Shown here: piece after piece, positions 34,612 to 43,148 of the stretch | Position numbering within the stretch: the stretch's first letter is position 1 | How the letters are laid out: every line of letters begins with the position of its first letter | NCBI RefSeq assembly: GCF_020216025.1 | Contig: NZ_JAIWNC010000006.1 | Span: 1 to 64,000 of the forward strand | DNA: 64,000 nucleotides | Source: Jidongwangia harbinensis | GTDB lineage: Bacteria; Actinomycetota; Actinomycetes; Mycobacteriales; Micromonosporaceae | Direction of reading: 5' to 3' | Notes under the pieces: generated by a model | Told to the model about the DNA's origin: nothing | The model's database searches: none | What the model saw: the letters and a program-made list of their open reading frames with translations, nothing else | Made by a program: the position numbers and the translations under genes

Positions 34612-34935
34612 GTGAGTAGTGATCTTGGCTTCTGGTGGCGCGGCGCGGGTGACCCCGAGGAGATCTTCGACAAGCTTGCTGAGGGCGACACCAGCGACCT
34701 GACTCCAAACTCGGGCGTAATGCGGTTCCGCGAGGAACTGTTAGCGCGTTGGCCCGACATCGAAGATGTATTGGAGCCCTCGGAGTTCGACCTGGAAGAC
34801 AGTCCGGATGACGCGATGAAGTATGTGCTCCTGACTCTGTCCGTTCGGCAGTTGGATTACTTGGCAGAGATCCTGTCCATGGCGAACGAGAAGGGTCTCG
34901 TCGGATTCAGCGGCGTGGCAGGTGAGCCCATCTAG
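34612..34935 (+). CDS. Hypothetical acidic protein, possible orphan immunity protein
   Basis: 107 residues from GTG 34612. SSDLGFWWRGAGDPEEIFDK, LAEGDTSDL, FREELLARWPDIEDVLEPSE and LSVRQLDYLAEILSMANEKG give a compact acidic, mostly helical protein. The start pattern (a YDLxFW-like motif followed by eIfdkLaeGd) recalls small uncharacterised actinobacterial proteins found next to polymorphic toxins. No reaction can be assigned. It lies in series with the gene at 34193 and the SUKH-3 gene at 35110. Confidence 0.6.
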   Translation: MSSDLGFWWRGAGDPEEIFDKLAEGDTSDLTPNSGVMRFREELLARWPDIEDVLEPSEFDLEDSPDDAMKYVLLTLSVRQLDYLAEILSMANEKGLVGFSGVAGEPI

Positions 34936-35026
34936 CTAATCCCCGTGCAGTGCCCCGGTTGTCTTGCGTAGCCCGGGGCACTGACCTGGTGCGGAGCAGG
35001 TTCAGGTGCCAACCGATGGAGATCTG

Positions 35027-35113
35027 ATGTTCGAGCGGTTCCATGCCGCCTACCAGCCGGGCGGTGCGAACGCCTCGCTCGCTACCTGCTCCGGGGGCGA
35101 GGCCGACCGATGA
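35027..35113 (+). CDS. Very short ORF coupled to the SUKH-3 gene
   Basis: 28 codons from ATG 35027 with GGAG 5 nt upstream; the stop overlaps the next start (ATGA). The product, FHAAYQPGGANASLATCSGG followed by EADR, matches nothing I know. It may be the 3' remnant of a deleted toxin tip or a leader that couples translation of the immunity gene. Confidence 0.3.
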   Translation: MFERFHAAYQPGGANASLATCSGGEADR

Positions 35114-35568
35114 CCCGTTTCACCGCTGGAGTCGAGCACGTCCTTCGACGTGCCGGATGGGTCCCGCACCGACGCGTCGACATCTCACGATGGAAGGCGT
35201 CGGTGCCGGAGTTCGATTGGCACGCTGCGGCAGAGGACTTCTTGACGGAGTTCGGCGGCCTTCGCGTGGACATCGACGGCCCCGGAACCACTTGCGTACG
35301 AGAGCCGTTCGAGTTCGATCCGGATCTCGCGGTCGGAGAGGAGGAAAGGTTCGCCGATCTCTCGGACAGGTACGGACACAGGTTCTTCCCCCTCGGTGAG
35401 GTGGGACAGGGCGAGTTCTTCCTGGCGATCGACGAACAATCCGTCGTCTACCTCGTGGCGACCGCAGTGCTGCGGCACGGAAGCGTGGACCTGGCATTGG
35501 AGCAACTGATAACCGGGGTTGCGCCGGAGAGGCTGAGTCCACCCCCGACCGGCGCAACCTTCAACTGA
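35110..35568 (+). CDS. SUKH-3 domain immunity protein
   Basis: 152 residues from ATG 35110. RRAGWVPHRRVDISRWKA, EDFLTEFGGLRVDIDGPGT, FEFDPDLAVGEEERFADLSD, RFFPLGEVGQGEFFLAIDE and VDLALEQLITGVAPERL follow the SUKH-3 pattern closely. SUKH-3 proteins protect against secreted nucleases and deaminases of polymorphic toxins. No toxin is encoded immediately upstream, so this is an orphan in the RHS immunity tail. Confidence 0.82.
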   Translation: MTRFTAGVEHVLRRAGWVPHRRVDISRWKASVPEFDWHAAAEDFLTEFGGLRVDIDGPGTTCVREPFEFDPDLAVGEEERFADLSDRYGHRFFPLGEVGQGEFFLAIDEQSVVYLVATAVLRHGSVDLALEQLITGVAPERLSPPPTGATFN

Positions 35569-35594
35569 GTGGTGCGGGAGTGAGGTATAGGTCC

Positions 35595-36134
35595 ATGGCG
35601 ACGTTGAACCTTCAGTTCCACGCCCGTCGAGACGAAGTCGCCCACCTGGCCGGCCAGTGGGTCAACGAGTTCGGCCTGTGGCTGGCGTACGAGACGCTGA
35701 CCCCCGAACACCGCAGCGCCGTCGTGGCGCGCGGACAGGTCTCCGGCGCGCTGGAGATCCCCGACTCGGTCGGCCGCATCCTGCTGAGCTGCTACCCGAT
35801 CGAGGTGGAGTCGCCGGGGCCGTTCGGTCTGATCGGGGACAACCCGACCGGGCTGAGCATCCTGCTGGGCCGCGAGTCCGGTTCGGTGCTCGGCGAGTCG
35901 GTGCTCCAGGCGCTGACCGACGACCTGAAGTCGCTGTCCGGGTGGCGCCGGATACGCAAGTCGATGGCGGCCTCGTTCCACAAGGGTGCGCACGTCGTCA
36001 ACGGGGCCACCGGGATCAGGGGCAGCGCGCCCGATCACTATTTTTCGCCGGGGGCGCGGGCTCTGTACGCGCGCGGGGTCCGGATGGCCGGCCTGGCCGA
36101 GCCGCTGTCCTACGAGTTCGACGTGCCGGACTGA
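35595..36134 (+). CDS. Hypothetical protein
   Basis: 179 residues from ATG 35595; an in-frame GTG at 35580 is an alternative. The soluble sequence contains HLAGQWVNEFGLWLAYETL, VSGALEIPDSVGRILLSCYP and HYFSPGARALYARGVRM. No recognised domain, signal or membrane segment. It follows the SUKH-3 gene by 26 nt and may belong to the same transcript. Its 3' end overlaps the convergent AraC gene by 25 nt. Confidence 0.6.
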   Translation: MATLNLQFHARRDEVAHLAGQWVNEFGLWLAYETLTPEHRSAVVARGQVSGALEIPDSVGRILLSCYPIEVESPGPFGLIGDNPTGLSILLGRESGSVLGESVLQALTDDLKSLSGWRRIRKSMAASFHKGAHVVNGATGIRGSAPDHYFSPGARALYARGVRMAGLAEPLSYEFDVPD

Positions 36135-37060
36135 CGGCGGGCGTTCGCGTCGCGGGCGTACCGGGCCGGGGTGTGGCCGTAGTGGCGGCGGAAGGCGCGG
36201 ACGAAGTGGCTGCTGTCGGCGAACTGCCAGCGGGCCGCGACCACCGAGACCGGCAGGGGGCGGGGTGCGGTGAGTGCGGCGTGGGCCTCCTCGATGCGGC
36301 GGCGCCGGATGTACGCGGCGACCGGTTCGGCGGTGGCGGCGAACGCGCGGTGCAGCGTCCGCACCGAGACGTGCAGGTCGCGGGCCAGCATCGCGGGGGT
36401 GAGGTCGGGGTCGGTGAGGCGGCGGTCGGCGAGGTCGCGGGCGGCCCGGGCGAGCGCCGGAGCCAGGTCCGGCTCACTGCCGGCGACGTAGCGGTACAGG
36501 ACGCCACGGACCAGTTCGACCAGCGCGTCGCGGGCCGCCACGAGCCCGGGCTCGGTGAGGCTGTCGATGGTTTCGTGCAGCAGGCTGGTGTGGGCCAGCA
36601 GGAGGCGTACCTCGGGGTCGGTGGCCGATCCGGCGACGTGCGGGTCGGCGCCCGGCAGTGCGATCGCGCCGGGCGGCAGCCCGACGGTGCGAGCGGAGGT
36701 GTGCGGGGCCACGTCGAAGCCGGTCGAGCCGGTCGAGCGGCCGAGCACGAACCGGCCGGCCTGGACCGGGGCGGCGCCGCGGCCGTACCGGAACGTCCAG
36801 CTTCCGCGGCGGACCAGGTGCAGCCGCAGTTCTCCGGCGCCGGTGGAGCCGCCCGCACGTACCCGTGCCGTGGTGTGGAAATCGATCACGGCCACGTCGC
36901 GGGCGCGGGTCGACCGGCTGCGCACCCGGGCCGCGCGGGTCCCCTCCTGCGTGATCGTGGGCAGGGGGAAGCCGTCGCCCATCCGCGCCCTCCAGTCGCG
37001 GTACGTGTCGTCGTCGATGCGTGCGGTGTCCACCTGGTGGGTGCCGCGCGAGGTGCTCAT
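36110..37060 (-). CDS. AraC-family transcriptional regulator
   Basis: 316 residues from ATG 37060. The N-terminal cupin-like sensor (IDFHTTARVRAGGSTGAGEL, LHLVRRGSWTFRYGRG) precedes two helix-turn-helices in the last 100 residues: LARDLHVSVRTLHRAFAATA and VVAARWQFADSSHFVRAFRR, ending HYGHTPARYARDA. Typical AraC_binding_2 plus HTH_18 layout. It is divergent from the TIM-barrel gene at 37149 with only 88 bp between, so it may control that gene and itself. Confidence 0.87.
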   Translation of the reverse strand: MSTSRGTHQVDTARIDDDTYRDWRARMGDGFPLPTITQEGTRAARVRSRSTRARDVAVIDFHTTARVRAGGSTGAGELRLHLVRRGSWTFRYGRGAAPVQAGRFVLGRSTGSTGFDVAPHTSARTVGLPPGAIALPGADPHVAGSATDPEVRLLLAHTSLLHETIDSLTEPGLVAARDALVELVRGVLYRYVAGSEPDLAPALARAARDLADRRLTDPDLTPAMLARDLHVSVRTLHRAFAATAEPVAAYIRRRRIEEAHAALTAPRPLPVSVVAARWQFADSSHFVRAFRRHYGHTPARYARDANARRQSGTSNS

Positions 37061-37148
37061 CGTTCCATCAAACACCTGGCACGGACGTTCCATCGGACGG
37101 CGTCCAGCTTCCATCCGGGGACCGGCGCGTCGCCTACCGTCGGGCGCC

Positions 37149-37973
37149 ATGGAACTCGTGTTCACCAACCTGCATCTGGCCGGTGCGTTGCCCACCGAGC
37201 CGCCGCGCTACCCGTTCGCCGAACGGGTGGCAGCGGTGGCCGCCGCCGGGGCCACCGGGATCGCCACGACCGCGGCCGAGCTGGACGGGCTGATCGCCGA
37301 CCGGTCACCGGCCGCCGTGCGGGACCTGCTGGACGGTCACGGCGTGCGGCTGATGGAACTGGAGGCGATGTTCGGCTGGTTCGCCGGTGACCGGGAACCG
37401 GAGGAATCGCTGTTCCGGCACGCGGAGACGTTCGGCGTACCCCGGATCAAGACGGCGGTGCTGCTCATCCCGCCGGCCGAACTCCCGCCCGCGGACGTCC
37501 TGGCGGAACGGTTCGCCGGGTTGTGCGACCGGGCCGCCGCACACGGCACGGTGATCGCCCTCGAGCCGGTCGTGGTGCTGCCCGGTTTCGACCACGTGGC
37601 CGCCCACGACCTGATCCGCGCGGTCGACCGCCCCGGCGTGGGCCTCATTTTCGACGCCTGGCACGTGTTCCGGGACCCGGCCGCGCTGCCGGTGGTGAAG
37701 GCGGTCGCGGCCCGGCACGTCGCGGGCCTCGAGCTGACCGACGGGCGGGCGACGCCGCGGGCGGATCTGCTCGACGACTGCCTCAACGACCGGCTGCTGC
37801 CGGGCGAGGGCGACTTCGACCTCGCCGGTCTGGTGACCGCGTTGCGGGCGACCGGCGCCGAGGTGCCGGTCTCCGTCGAGGTGCTGTCCGAGTCGCTGCG
37901 CCGGCTCGCGCCGCGGGAGAACGCGAAGCGCACGGTGGCGGCGACCGCGGCGCTGTTCGAGCGGGTGGGTTAG
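37149..37973 (+). CDS. Sugar phosphate isomerase/epimerase (xylose isomerase-like TIM barrel)
   Basis: 274 residues from ATG 37149; the open frame upstream is antisense to the AraC gene. VAAVAAAGATGIATTAAEL, HGVRLMELEAMFGWFAGD, VIALEPVVVLPGF (Glu ligand), GVGLIFDAWHVFRDP (Asp-x-x-His ligands) and FDLAGLVTAL follow the AP_endonuc_2 fold with metal ligands in place. The actual sugar or polyol is unknown. Presumably regulated by the divergent AraC protein. Confidence 0.82.
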   Translation: MELVFTNLHLAGALPTEPPRYPFAERVAAVAAAGATGIATTAAELDGLIADRSPAAVRDLLDGHGVRLMELEAMFGWFAGDREPEESLFRHAETFGVPRIKTAVLLIPPAELPPADVLAERFAGLCDRAAAHGTVIALEPVVVLPGFDHVAAHDLIRAVDRPGVGLIFDAWHVFRDPAALPVVKAVAARHVAGLELTDGRATPRADLLDDCLNDRLLPGEGDFDLAGLVTALRATGAEVPVSVEVLSESLRRLAPRENAKRTVAATAALFERVG

Positions 37974-37986
37974 CGGCTCGCCGGGG

Positions 37987-39231
37987 TCAGGCCGGCCGGT
38001 GTCTGCGTACGTCGCTCAGCCGGTCGGCGAGGAAGCGGCGTTCGACCTCGTTGTCGGTGAGGGCGATGGCCTCTTCGTACGCCTCGGCGGCGGCCGCCCA
38101 CCGGTGCAGCCGCCGGAGGAAGTCGGCCCGGGCGGCGCTGAGGTAGCCGTAGGTCGCCAGCGACGGGTCGGACAGCAGCGGCTCCAGGGCGTCCAGGCCG
38201 GCCTGCGGGCCGTCGCGCATGCCGACCGCGACGGCCCGGTTGAGGGCCACCACCGCCGAGGCGGGCCACAGCCGCACCAGGACGTCGTACAGCCCGACGA
38301 TCTCGGCCCAGTCGGTGGCCGCCCAGCTCGGCGCCTCGGCGTGCACCGCGGCGATAGCCGCCTGCACGGCGAACCGGGTCGGCGGGTGGCGGCGCAGCGC
38401 CTCGGTGAGCAGAGCGACGCCCTCGGCGATCAGTGCCCGGTCCCAGCGGGTGCGGTCCTGCTCGGAGAGGAGCAGCAGCCGCCCGGTCGCCGACGTGCGG
38501 GTGGCGGCGCGGGCGTCGACGAGCACCAGCAGCGCCAGCAGGGCGGTGGCGCCGGCGTCGTTCGGCATCAGCAGGTGCAGCGTCCGGGCCAGGCCCACGG
38601 CGCTGTCGGCCAGGTCCCGCCGCAGCAGGTGCGCGCCGGCCGGCGCGGTGTGCCCGGTGGTGTAGATCAGGTGCACCACCTGCAGTACCGCGTCGACCCG
38701 TTCGCCCCACTGCTCCGGCGCGGGCACCTGATACGGGATGCGGGCCGCGGAGATCTTCTTCTTGGCCCGGGTGATCCGGGCGGCCATGGTCGCCTCCGGC
38801 ACCAGGAACGCGCGGGCCACCTCGGCCGTGGAGAGCCCGCACACCAGCCGCAGCGTGAGGGCGATCTGCGCCTCCGGCGACAGCGCCGGATGGCAGCAGG
38901 TGAAGATCAGCCGCAACCGGTCGTCCTCGACCAGGGCGTCCTCCGGCCCAGGCACAGACTCCTCGGGTACGAGCAACGGCAGCGACCGCCGGAACACCGA
39001 CTCGCGGCGCAGCACGTCGAGCGCCCGGTTCCGGGCCACGTTGGTGAGCCAGGCACCCGGCCGGTCCGGGATGCCGCTCACCGGCCAGGTCTGCAGCGCC
39101 CGCGCGTACGCGTCCTGGGTGCACTCCTCGGCCAGGCCCAGGTCCCGGGTCAGGTGGGCGGTGGTGGCCAGCACCTGGGCCCAGCTGCGGCGGTGCGCCT
39201 GCGCGACCGCCGCGGCCACCTCGTCGGTCAT
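37987..39231 (-). CDS. ECF42-type RNA polymerase sigma factor with C-terminal DUF6596/TPR extension
   Basis: 414 residues from ATG 39231, overlapping the YCII gene stop by 4 nt. Sigma2: VLATTAHLTRDLGLAEECTQ, DAYARALQTWP, RPGAWLTNVARNRALDVLRR. Sigma4: LTLRLVCGLSTAEVARAFLV then ARITRAKKKI. A long C-terminal helical domain follows (HLIYTTGHTAP, SEQDRTRWDRALIAEGVALL, FAVQAAIAAVHAEAPSW), the hallmark of ECF42 proteins. They pair with YCII/DGPF proteins instead of an anti-sigma factor. A second module of the same kind starts at 44037. Confidence 0.9.
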   Translation of the reverse strand: MTDEVAAAVAQAHRRSWAQVLATTAHLTRDLGLAEECTQDAYARALQTWPVSGIPDRPGAWLTNVARNRALDVLRRESVFRRSLPLLVPEESVPGPEDALVEDDRLRLIFTCCHPALSPEAQIALTLRLVCGLSTAEVARAFLVPEATMAARITRAKKKISAARIPYQVPAPEQWGERVDAVLQVVHLIYTTGHTAPAGAHLLRRDLADSAVGLARTLHLLMPNDAGATALLALLVLVDARAATRTSATGRLLLLSEQDRTRWDRALIAEGVALLTEALRRHPPTRFAVQAAIAAVHAEAPSWAATDWAEIVGLYDVLVRLWPASAVVALNRAVAVGMRDGPQAGLDALEPLLSDPSLATYGYLSAARADFLRRLHRWAAAAEAYEEAIALTDNEVERRFLADRLSDVRRHRPA

Positions 39232-39584
39232 CCGTGGTCCACCACCGGGCGGATCTCCACGCCGCTGTGCCCGGCCCGCACCTCCGGCAGCTGCGACGCC
39301 AGCTTGATCACCTCGTCCAGGTCCCGGGCCTCGAGCAGGTAGAACCCGCCCAGCGCCTCCTTGGTCTCCAGGAACGGCCCGTCCGTGGTGATCAGTGCTC
39401 CGGCCGCGTCGGAGCGCAGCGTGGTGGCGGTCGGCGCGAGTTCCAGTTCCTCTCCGCCGAGTACCCGCTCGCCGGCCTCGGCGGCGAACGCGGCGTGCGC
39501 GGCGGAATGGGCGGTGGCCTGCTCCGCGGACATCGCCTCCCACTGCTCGGCGTCGCCGTAGATGAGCAGCATGTACTTCGCCAT
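39228..39584 (-). CDS. YCII-related (DGPF) protein
   Basis: 118 residues: MAKYMLLIYGDAEQWEAMS, RSDAAGALITTDGPFLETKE and LGGFYLLEARDLDEVIKLAS. The DGPF core is intact. These small dimeric-fold proteins are the standard partners of ECF42 sigma factors; their chemistry is unclear. Start of a two-gene operon with the sigma factor (ATGA overlap), behind the TGTCGA-N18-CGTC element about 50 bp upstream. Confidence 0.9.
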   Translation of the reverse strand: MAKYMLLIYGDAEQWEAMSAEQATAHSAAHAAFAAEAGERVLGGEELELAPTATTLRSDAAGALITTDGPFLETKEALGGFYLLEARDLDEVIKLASQLPEVRAGHSGVEIRPVVDHG

Positions 39585-39633
39585 GTGACAGGTCCCATCA
39601 CCTCGGGCCCCGGGCGGGGCCTTCTATCAGTAC

Positions 39634-39661
39634 GACGAGTGACGCCCGGCGCAGATCGACA
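39634..39661 (-). promoter_or_regulatory. Candidate ECF42 promoter of the first YCII-sigma operon
   Basis: On the minus strand TGTCGA (39661-39656), an 18-nt spacer and CGTC (39637-39634) lie about 50 bp before the YCII start. As I recall, ECF42 regulons in Streptomyces use TGTCGA at -35 and a CG-containing -10. The same element, with the same spacing, precedes the second module. Confidence 0.6.
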
Positions 39662-39671
39662 TCCGCCCGGC

Positions 39672-40634
39672 TCAGGTGCCGATCCAGCGGTGGTAGGCGT
39701 CCAGGTCGACGTTGCTGCCGCAGATGACGGTGGCCACGTGGCGGCCGGCGAAGCGGTCCCGGTTCTCCAGGACGGCCGCGACGCCGAGCGCCGCGGAGGG
39801 TTCGACGACCAGGCCGGCGTGTTCCAGGAGCAGCCGCATGCCCGCGACGATCGACGCCTCGGTGACCAGTACGGCGTCGTCGGCCACGGTGAGCAGGTCG
39901 TCCAGGACCGCGGGGATGGGGAATCGGCCGGCGACGCCGTCGGCGATGGTGTCGGTGGATGCGGTGGTGACGATCCGGCGTTCGTGCCAGGACCGGGTCA
40001 TCGCCGGTGCGCCGGCCGGTTGCACGCAGATCACCTCGACGTCCGGTGCCAGCAACTTCAGGGCGTGGCCCACGCCGGTGGCCAGGGCGCCGCCACCCAG
40101 GGCGATCAGTACGGCGTCGAAGGCGGGCGTCCCGTTCGCCAGTTCCAGGCCGATGGTCGCCGCGCCCTCGCAGGTCTCGAGATCGAGGCTGTCCTCGACC
40201 AGCCGGATGCCGCGCTGCCGGGCGATCTGCCCGGCTCGTTCGCGTGCGGCCTCGAAGTCGCCGTCGACCAGCTCCAGCTCGGCGCCCAGCGCACGGATCC
40301 GGTCGAGCTTGGTGGCGGGCGCCCGGCGGGACGCCACGACCGTCACGTCGAGTCCGCGGCGGCCGCCGGACCAGGCGAGTGCCTGGCCCAGGTTGCCGGC
40401 GCTGGCGCACACCGCCGCGGTGCCGCCCTGGCCGGCCAGCAGACTGGCGACGAGTTCCGTGCCGCGGCCCTTGAAACTGCGCACCGGGTTCGCCGTCTCC
40501 AGCTTGACGCTCACGGTGCAGCCCAGCGCGCGTCCCAACGGGTCGCACTCGTACAGCGGGGTGTCGCGGAAGACCGGGTCGATGTCCGGGCGGGCCGCAC
40601 GGATCCGTCCGAGATCGAGGCGGGTCGTGGGCAT
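39672..40634 (-). CDS. PLP-dependent threonine/serine dehydratase-like enzyme (fold type II)
   Basis: 320 residues from ATG 40634. VKLETANPVRSFKGRGTELV holds the PLP-binding Lys; CASAGNLGQALAW binds the cofactor phosphate/substrate; VLIALGGGALATGVGHALKL is the glycine loop. Fold type II, in the threonine dehydratase/serine racemase/cysteine synthase superfamily. Without an ACT domain a catabolic or racemase-like role fits; the substrate is open. An in-frame GTG/ATG at 40670 adds only 12 unlikely residues. It lies just upstream of the YCII-sigma operon promoter on the same strand. Confidence 0.82.
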   Translation of the reverse strand: MPTTRLDLGRIRAARPDIDPVFRDTPLYECDPLGRALGCTVSVKLETANPVRSFKGRGTELVASLLAGQGGTAAVCASAGNLGQALAWSGGRRGLDVTVVASRRAPATKLDRIRALGAELELVDGDFEAARERAGQIARQRGIRLVEDSLDLETCEGAATIGLELANGTPAFDAVLIALGGGALATGVGHALKLLAPDVEVICVQPAGAPAMTRSWHERRIVTTASTDTIADGVAGRFPIPAVLDDLLTVADDAVLVTEASIVAGMRLLLEHAGLVVEPSAALGVAAVLENRDRFAGRHVATVICGSNVDLDAYHRWIGT

Positions 40635-40736
40635 GATCAGCAACGTATCGCACGGGTCCGCGGTACACACCGAAAGTGCCTCGCTCGCGAACGCGGGGGA
40701 GGCACTCCGGGGATGGGGGACGAGTCGTGCGCGGGG

Positions 40737-41186
40737 TTACGGCCGGCTCTGCGCGAGCTGACGCTCCGGGGCAGGGGCGCTCCGCTCGCCGCGGCGCTGG
40801 GCGATGAGCGCGTCGAGTGACCAGGGGCCGGCGCCGAGCACGGCGATGGTGACGAACGCCCAGGCGTACAGCGCGGAGTTGACGCCGCCGTTCTGGATCG
40901 GCATGAGGCCGTCCGGCTGGTGCACGACGAAGTAGGCGTAGGCCATCGAGCCGGAGGCCAGGATGGCGGCGGGCCGGGTGGCCAGGCCGACCAGCACCAG
41001 CGCGCCGCAGACCAGTTGGATGACGCCGGCGTACCAGTTGGGCCAGGTGCCGGCCTCGATGGCATTACCGGTGCCGCGGTGTCCGCCGAGCAGGCCGAAC
41101 ACGGCCGCCAGGCCGTGACAGAGGAACAGCAGGCCCACCACGATGCGGAAGAGAGACCAAACCTGGGGCGCGAATCGACTGGACAC
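40737..41186 (-). CDS. DoxX family membrane protein
   Basis: 149 residues from GTG 41186 with AAGGAG about 8 nt upstream. Four hydrophobic helices: LFRIVVGLLFLCHGLAAVFG, WYAGVIQLVCGALVLVGLA, AAILASGSMAYAYFVVH and SALYAWAFVTIAVLGAGPWS. RxxxGxxFxxHG is the DoxX landmark. Function poorly defined; some members act in oxidative-stress or thiol-linked complexes. An upstream extension of the frame to 41495 is antisense to nothing useful and lacks a ribosome site. Confidence 0.82.
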   Translation of the reverse strand: MSSRFAPQVWSLFRIVVGLLFLCHGLAAVFGLLGGHRGTGNAIEAGTWPNWYAGVIQLVCGALVLVGLATRPAAILASGSMAYAYFVVHQPDGLMPIQNGGVNSALYAWAFVTIAVLGAGPWSLDALIAQRRGERSAPAPERQLAQSRP

Positions 41187-41287
41187 TTTGGAGCTCCTTC
41201 GGCGAGTATGACCCACGAATGCTTGAAGCTTAGAGTGTCTACCGCCGACAAGACAATGATGAGTATCGATGTTTAGGGATACGACTA

Positions 41288-41316
41288 GGCGGCGGGTGCC
41301 CCAGACACCCGCCGCC
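41288..41316 (-). terminator. Terminator of the first DUF4360 gene
   Basis: GGCGGCGGGTG (41288-41298) pairs perfectly with CACCCGCCGCC (41306-41316), loop 7 nt, 11 nt past the stop of the minus-strand DUF4360 gene. Confidence 0.75.
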
Positions 41317-41326
41317 GAGACTTGCG

Positions 41327-41968
41327 TCAGTCCTCGTCGCAGCGCTTCCAGTTGAAGTGGTACTTCGTGGAGATGCTGCCGTCGGTGGAGTCCATCCACA
41401 TGACGCTGGTGGTGTTCTTGACGTCCGAGGTGCCGGCGGCGACCCGCAGCTCGGTGTTGATGTTCAGGTACCGCTGTTCGCCACAGGGGTACCAACTCTG
41501 CGAGGCGATCTCGACCTCGTCACTGGTCTGCCAGTTGTCGTCGAACGGGCCGCGGAAGGCGTGGCTTGCGTACGACGTCGGCGACTGGCCCTGGAAGTAG
41601 TAGCGGGCCATCTGGGTGGCTGACGCGCCCTTGGCGAGTGAGCCGTACCCGCGGTAGTCGGTCTTGGAGATGGCGTAGGTGAAGCCGCCCGGCACGTGCA
41701 CGTCGACCGCCAGCTGGCAGTTACGACGGGCCTGGTTGGGGACGGAGCCGACGCCCACCTGGGCGAAGTATTCGCTGTAGGTGACGGTGAAGGCGGTGTT
41801 GTCGGGAGCCACGGCCACCGCGGTGGTTCCCGCGGGACAGCCTGAACCGTTGACCGTGATCACATCGATCGTGATTTGCTCGTCCGGCACCGAGGGTCCG
41901 GGGTCGATAACGATCGGGGAAACCAGCAGGGACGCGACGAGACTGCCGGCCGCGATCAGATTGAGCAT
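41327..41968 (-). CDS. DUF4360 secreted protein
   Basis: 213 residues from ATG 41968 with GGAGG upstream. A short signal peptide (MLNLIAAGSLVASLLVSPIV) is followed by the DUF4360 pattern: VNGSGCPAGTTAVAVAPDNT, FTVTYSEYFAQVG, RRNCQLAVDVHVPGGFTYAI and YRGYGSLAKGASA, ending FNWKRCDED. Conserved cysteines suggest disulfides. DUF4360 proteins occur widely in actinomycetes and fungi with no known biochemical role. Paralogue of the next gene upstream, with which it shares the order of all blocks. Confidence 0.88.
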   Translation of the reverse strand: MLNLIAAGSLVASLLVSPIVIDPGPSVPDEQITIDVITVNGSGCPAGTTAVAVAPDNTAFTVTYSEYFAQVGVGSVPNQARRNCQLAVDVHVPGGFTYAISKTDYRGYGSLAKGASATQMARYYFQGQSPTSYASHAFRGPFDDNWQTSDEVEIASQSWYPCGEQRYLNINTELRVAAGTSDVKNTTSVMWMDSTDGSISTKYHFNWKRCDED

Positions 41969-42149
41969 GAGTCCTCCGCTTTCCTTCGACGGCGTCCAGC
42001 GACGGCGACGGCGACGGCACCGGCGCGGGACGCGATGGGGCATTCAACGGCGTCGCAGCTGTTCGACACCGTGTCTACGGCGGGCAAACTGCCCGGCACC
42101 CACGATTTGGGCCGGCCCCCAGACACCGGGTTCCTGTCAGCAGTGCGTG

Positions 42150-42770
42150 TTAGCAGCGCTTCCAGGAAAGGTGGTAGATGTTTTCCACCTCACCATGGGC
42201 CCGGTCCATCGAGATCCAATTCCGGGACGCTTCGGCGGAGCCGGCGCGTACCCGCAAATCGGCGTTGATATTGAAGTTGGTCTGCTCTGCGCACGGCGAG
42301 TAGACGGCGACCTCGGCGGCGTCGGAGTTGGTCCACCGGCCGCTGTACGGGCCGCTCAGGGAGTAGTTCGTCTCGGCGGTCGCCGACTGACCGGTGAAGT
42401 AGTAGTACGCGCTCTGCGTCGCCGAGGCGCCCGAGTAGAGCCTGGCGTGGCCGCGGTAGTCGACCTGCGCGATCGCGTAGGAGAAGCCCTGCGGAATGGA
42501 GACGAGCAGGTTGAGCTGGCAGTTCTTGCGGAATTCGGTGGCGCCGGCATGCGCGCCGTCCTCGGCGACGAAGTCGCTGTACAGCACCGAGAACGACGTG
42601 CCGTCCGGGGACGTGCGCACTCGGGTGGAGCCGGCGGGACAGCCGGAACCATTGACGGTGACCACGGAGAACGTGATGCCCTCCGGGGTCGGTGCTTCGG
42701 GTGCGGCCGGGGCGGCGGGTGCCACCAGAAGCGATGCCGCCATGCCAGCAGCGGCGAGCAGATTGAACAC
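42150..42770 (-). CDS. DUF4360 secreted protein (paralogue)
   Basis: 206 residues from GTG 42770 with GGGAGG 7 nt upstream. Signal peptide, then VNGSGCPAGSTRVRTSPDGT, FSVLYSDFVAEDG, RKNCQLNLLVSIPQGFSYAI, YRGHARLYSGASATQSAYYY and a terminal LSWKRC. A tandem duplicate of the 41327 gene, about 180 bp apart. The 489 bp upstream (42771-43259) hold no gene but do contain the CebR-like palindrome at 43149, so carbon-source control is possible. Confidence 0.88.
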   Translation of the reverse strand: MFNLLAAAGMAASLLVAPAAPAAPEAPTPEGITFSVVTVNGSGCPAGSTRVRTSPDGTSFSVLYSDFVAEDGAHAGATEFRKNCQLNLLVSIPQGFSYAIAQVDYRGHARLYSGASATQSAYYYFTGQSATAETNYSLSGPYSGRWTNSDAAEVAVYSPCAEQTNFNINADLRVRAGSAEASRNWISMDRAHGEVENIYHLSWKRC

Positions 42771-43148
42771 GATGGTTCCTCCCAATTCATGCGGCAGGAA
42801 TCGACCGCCGACAAGCGGTCGGGACAGGTGTGGTCCGCTCGCGGTCGACGGTGACATAGCGCGAGCTAAGGGCGTTTGTATGTACCGAAGACAGCTGCGC
42901 TCACGACGCGCCGTTTGACTTCCGCGCCGGTGCGGCAATAAGGTCGATTCGGCAATGGTCGCTTGTTCGGCGATCGGGTCGATATGCGTTGCCGTCGTGT
43001 GGCGTCTGCATCGGTCGGTGGCGAATCCCCCACCGGCTGTAGTGAGCATGCACCACTGTGTTCATTCACACAAGCCAATGTCTGAGCCGCAATCTGTACT
43101 GACTCCTGTCTATTTCTATTCCTGCTGCTCAGACCCCCCGGACGGCCG

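Noticed and set aside
35082..35557. Minus-strand frames opposite the SUKH-3 gene
   Set aside because: Arg/Pro-rich shadows; the plus-strand SUKH-3 pattern is clear.
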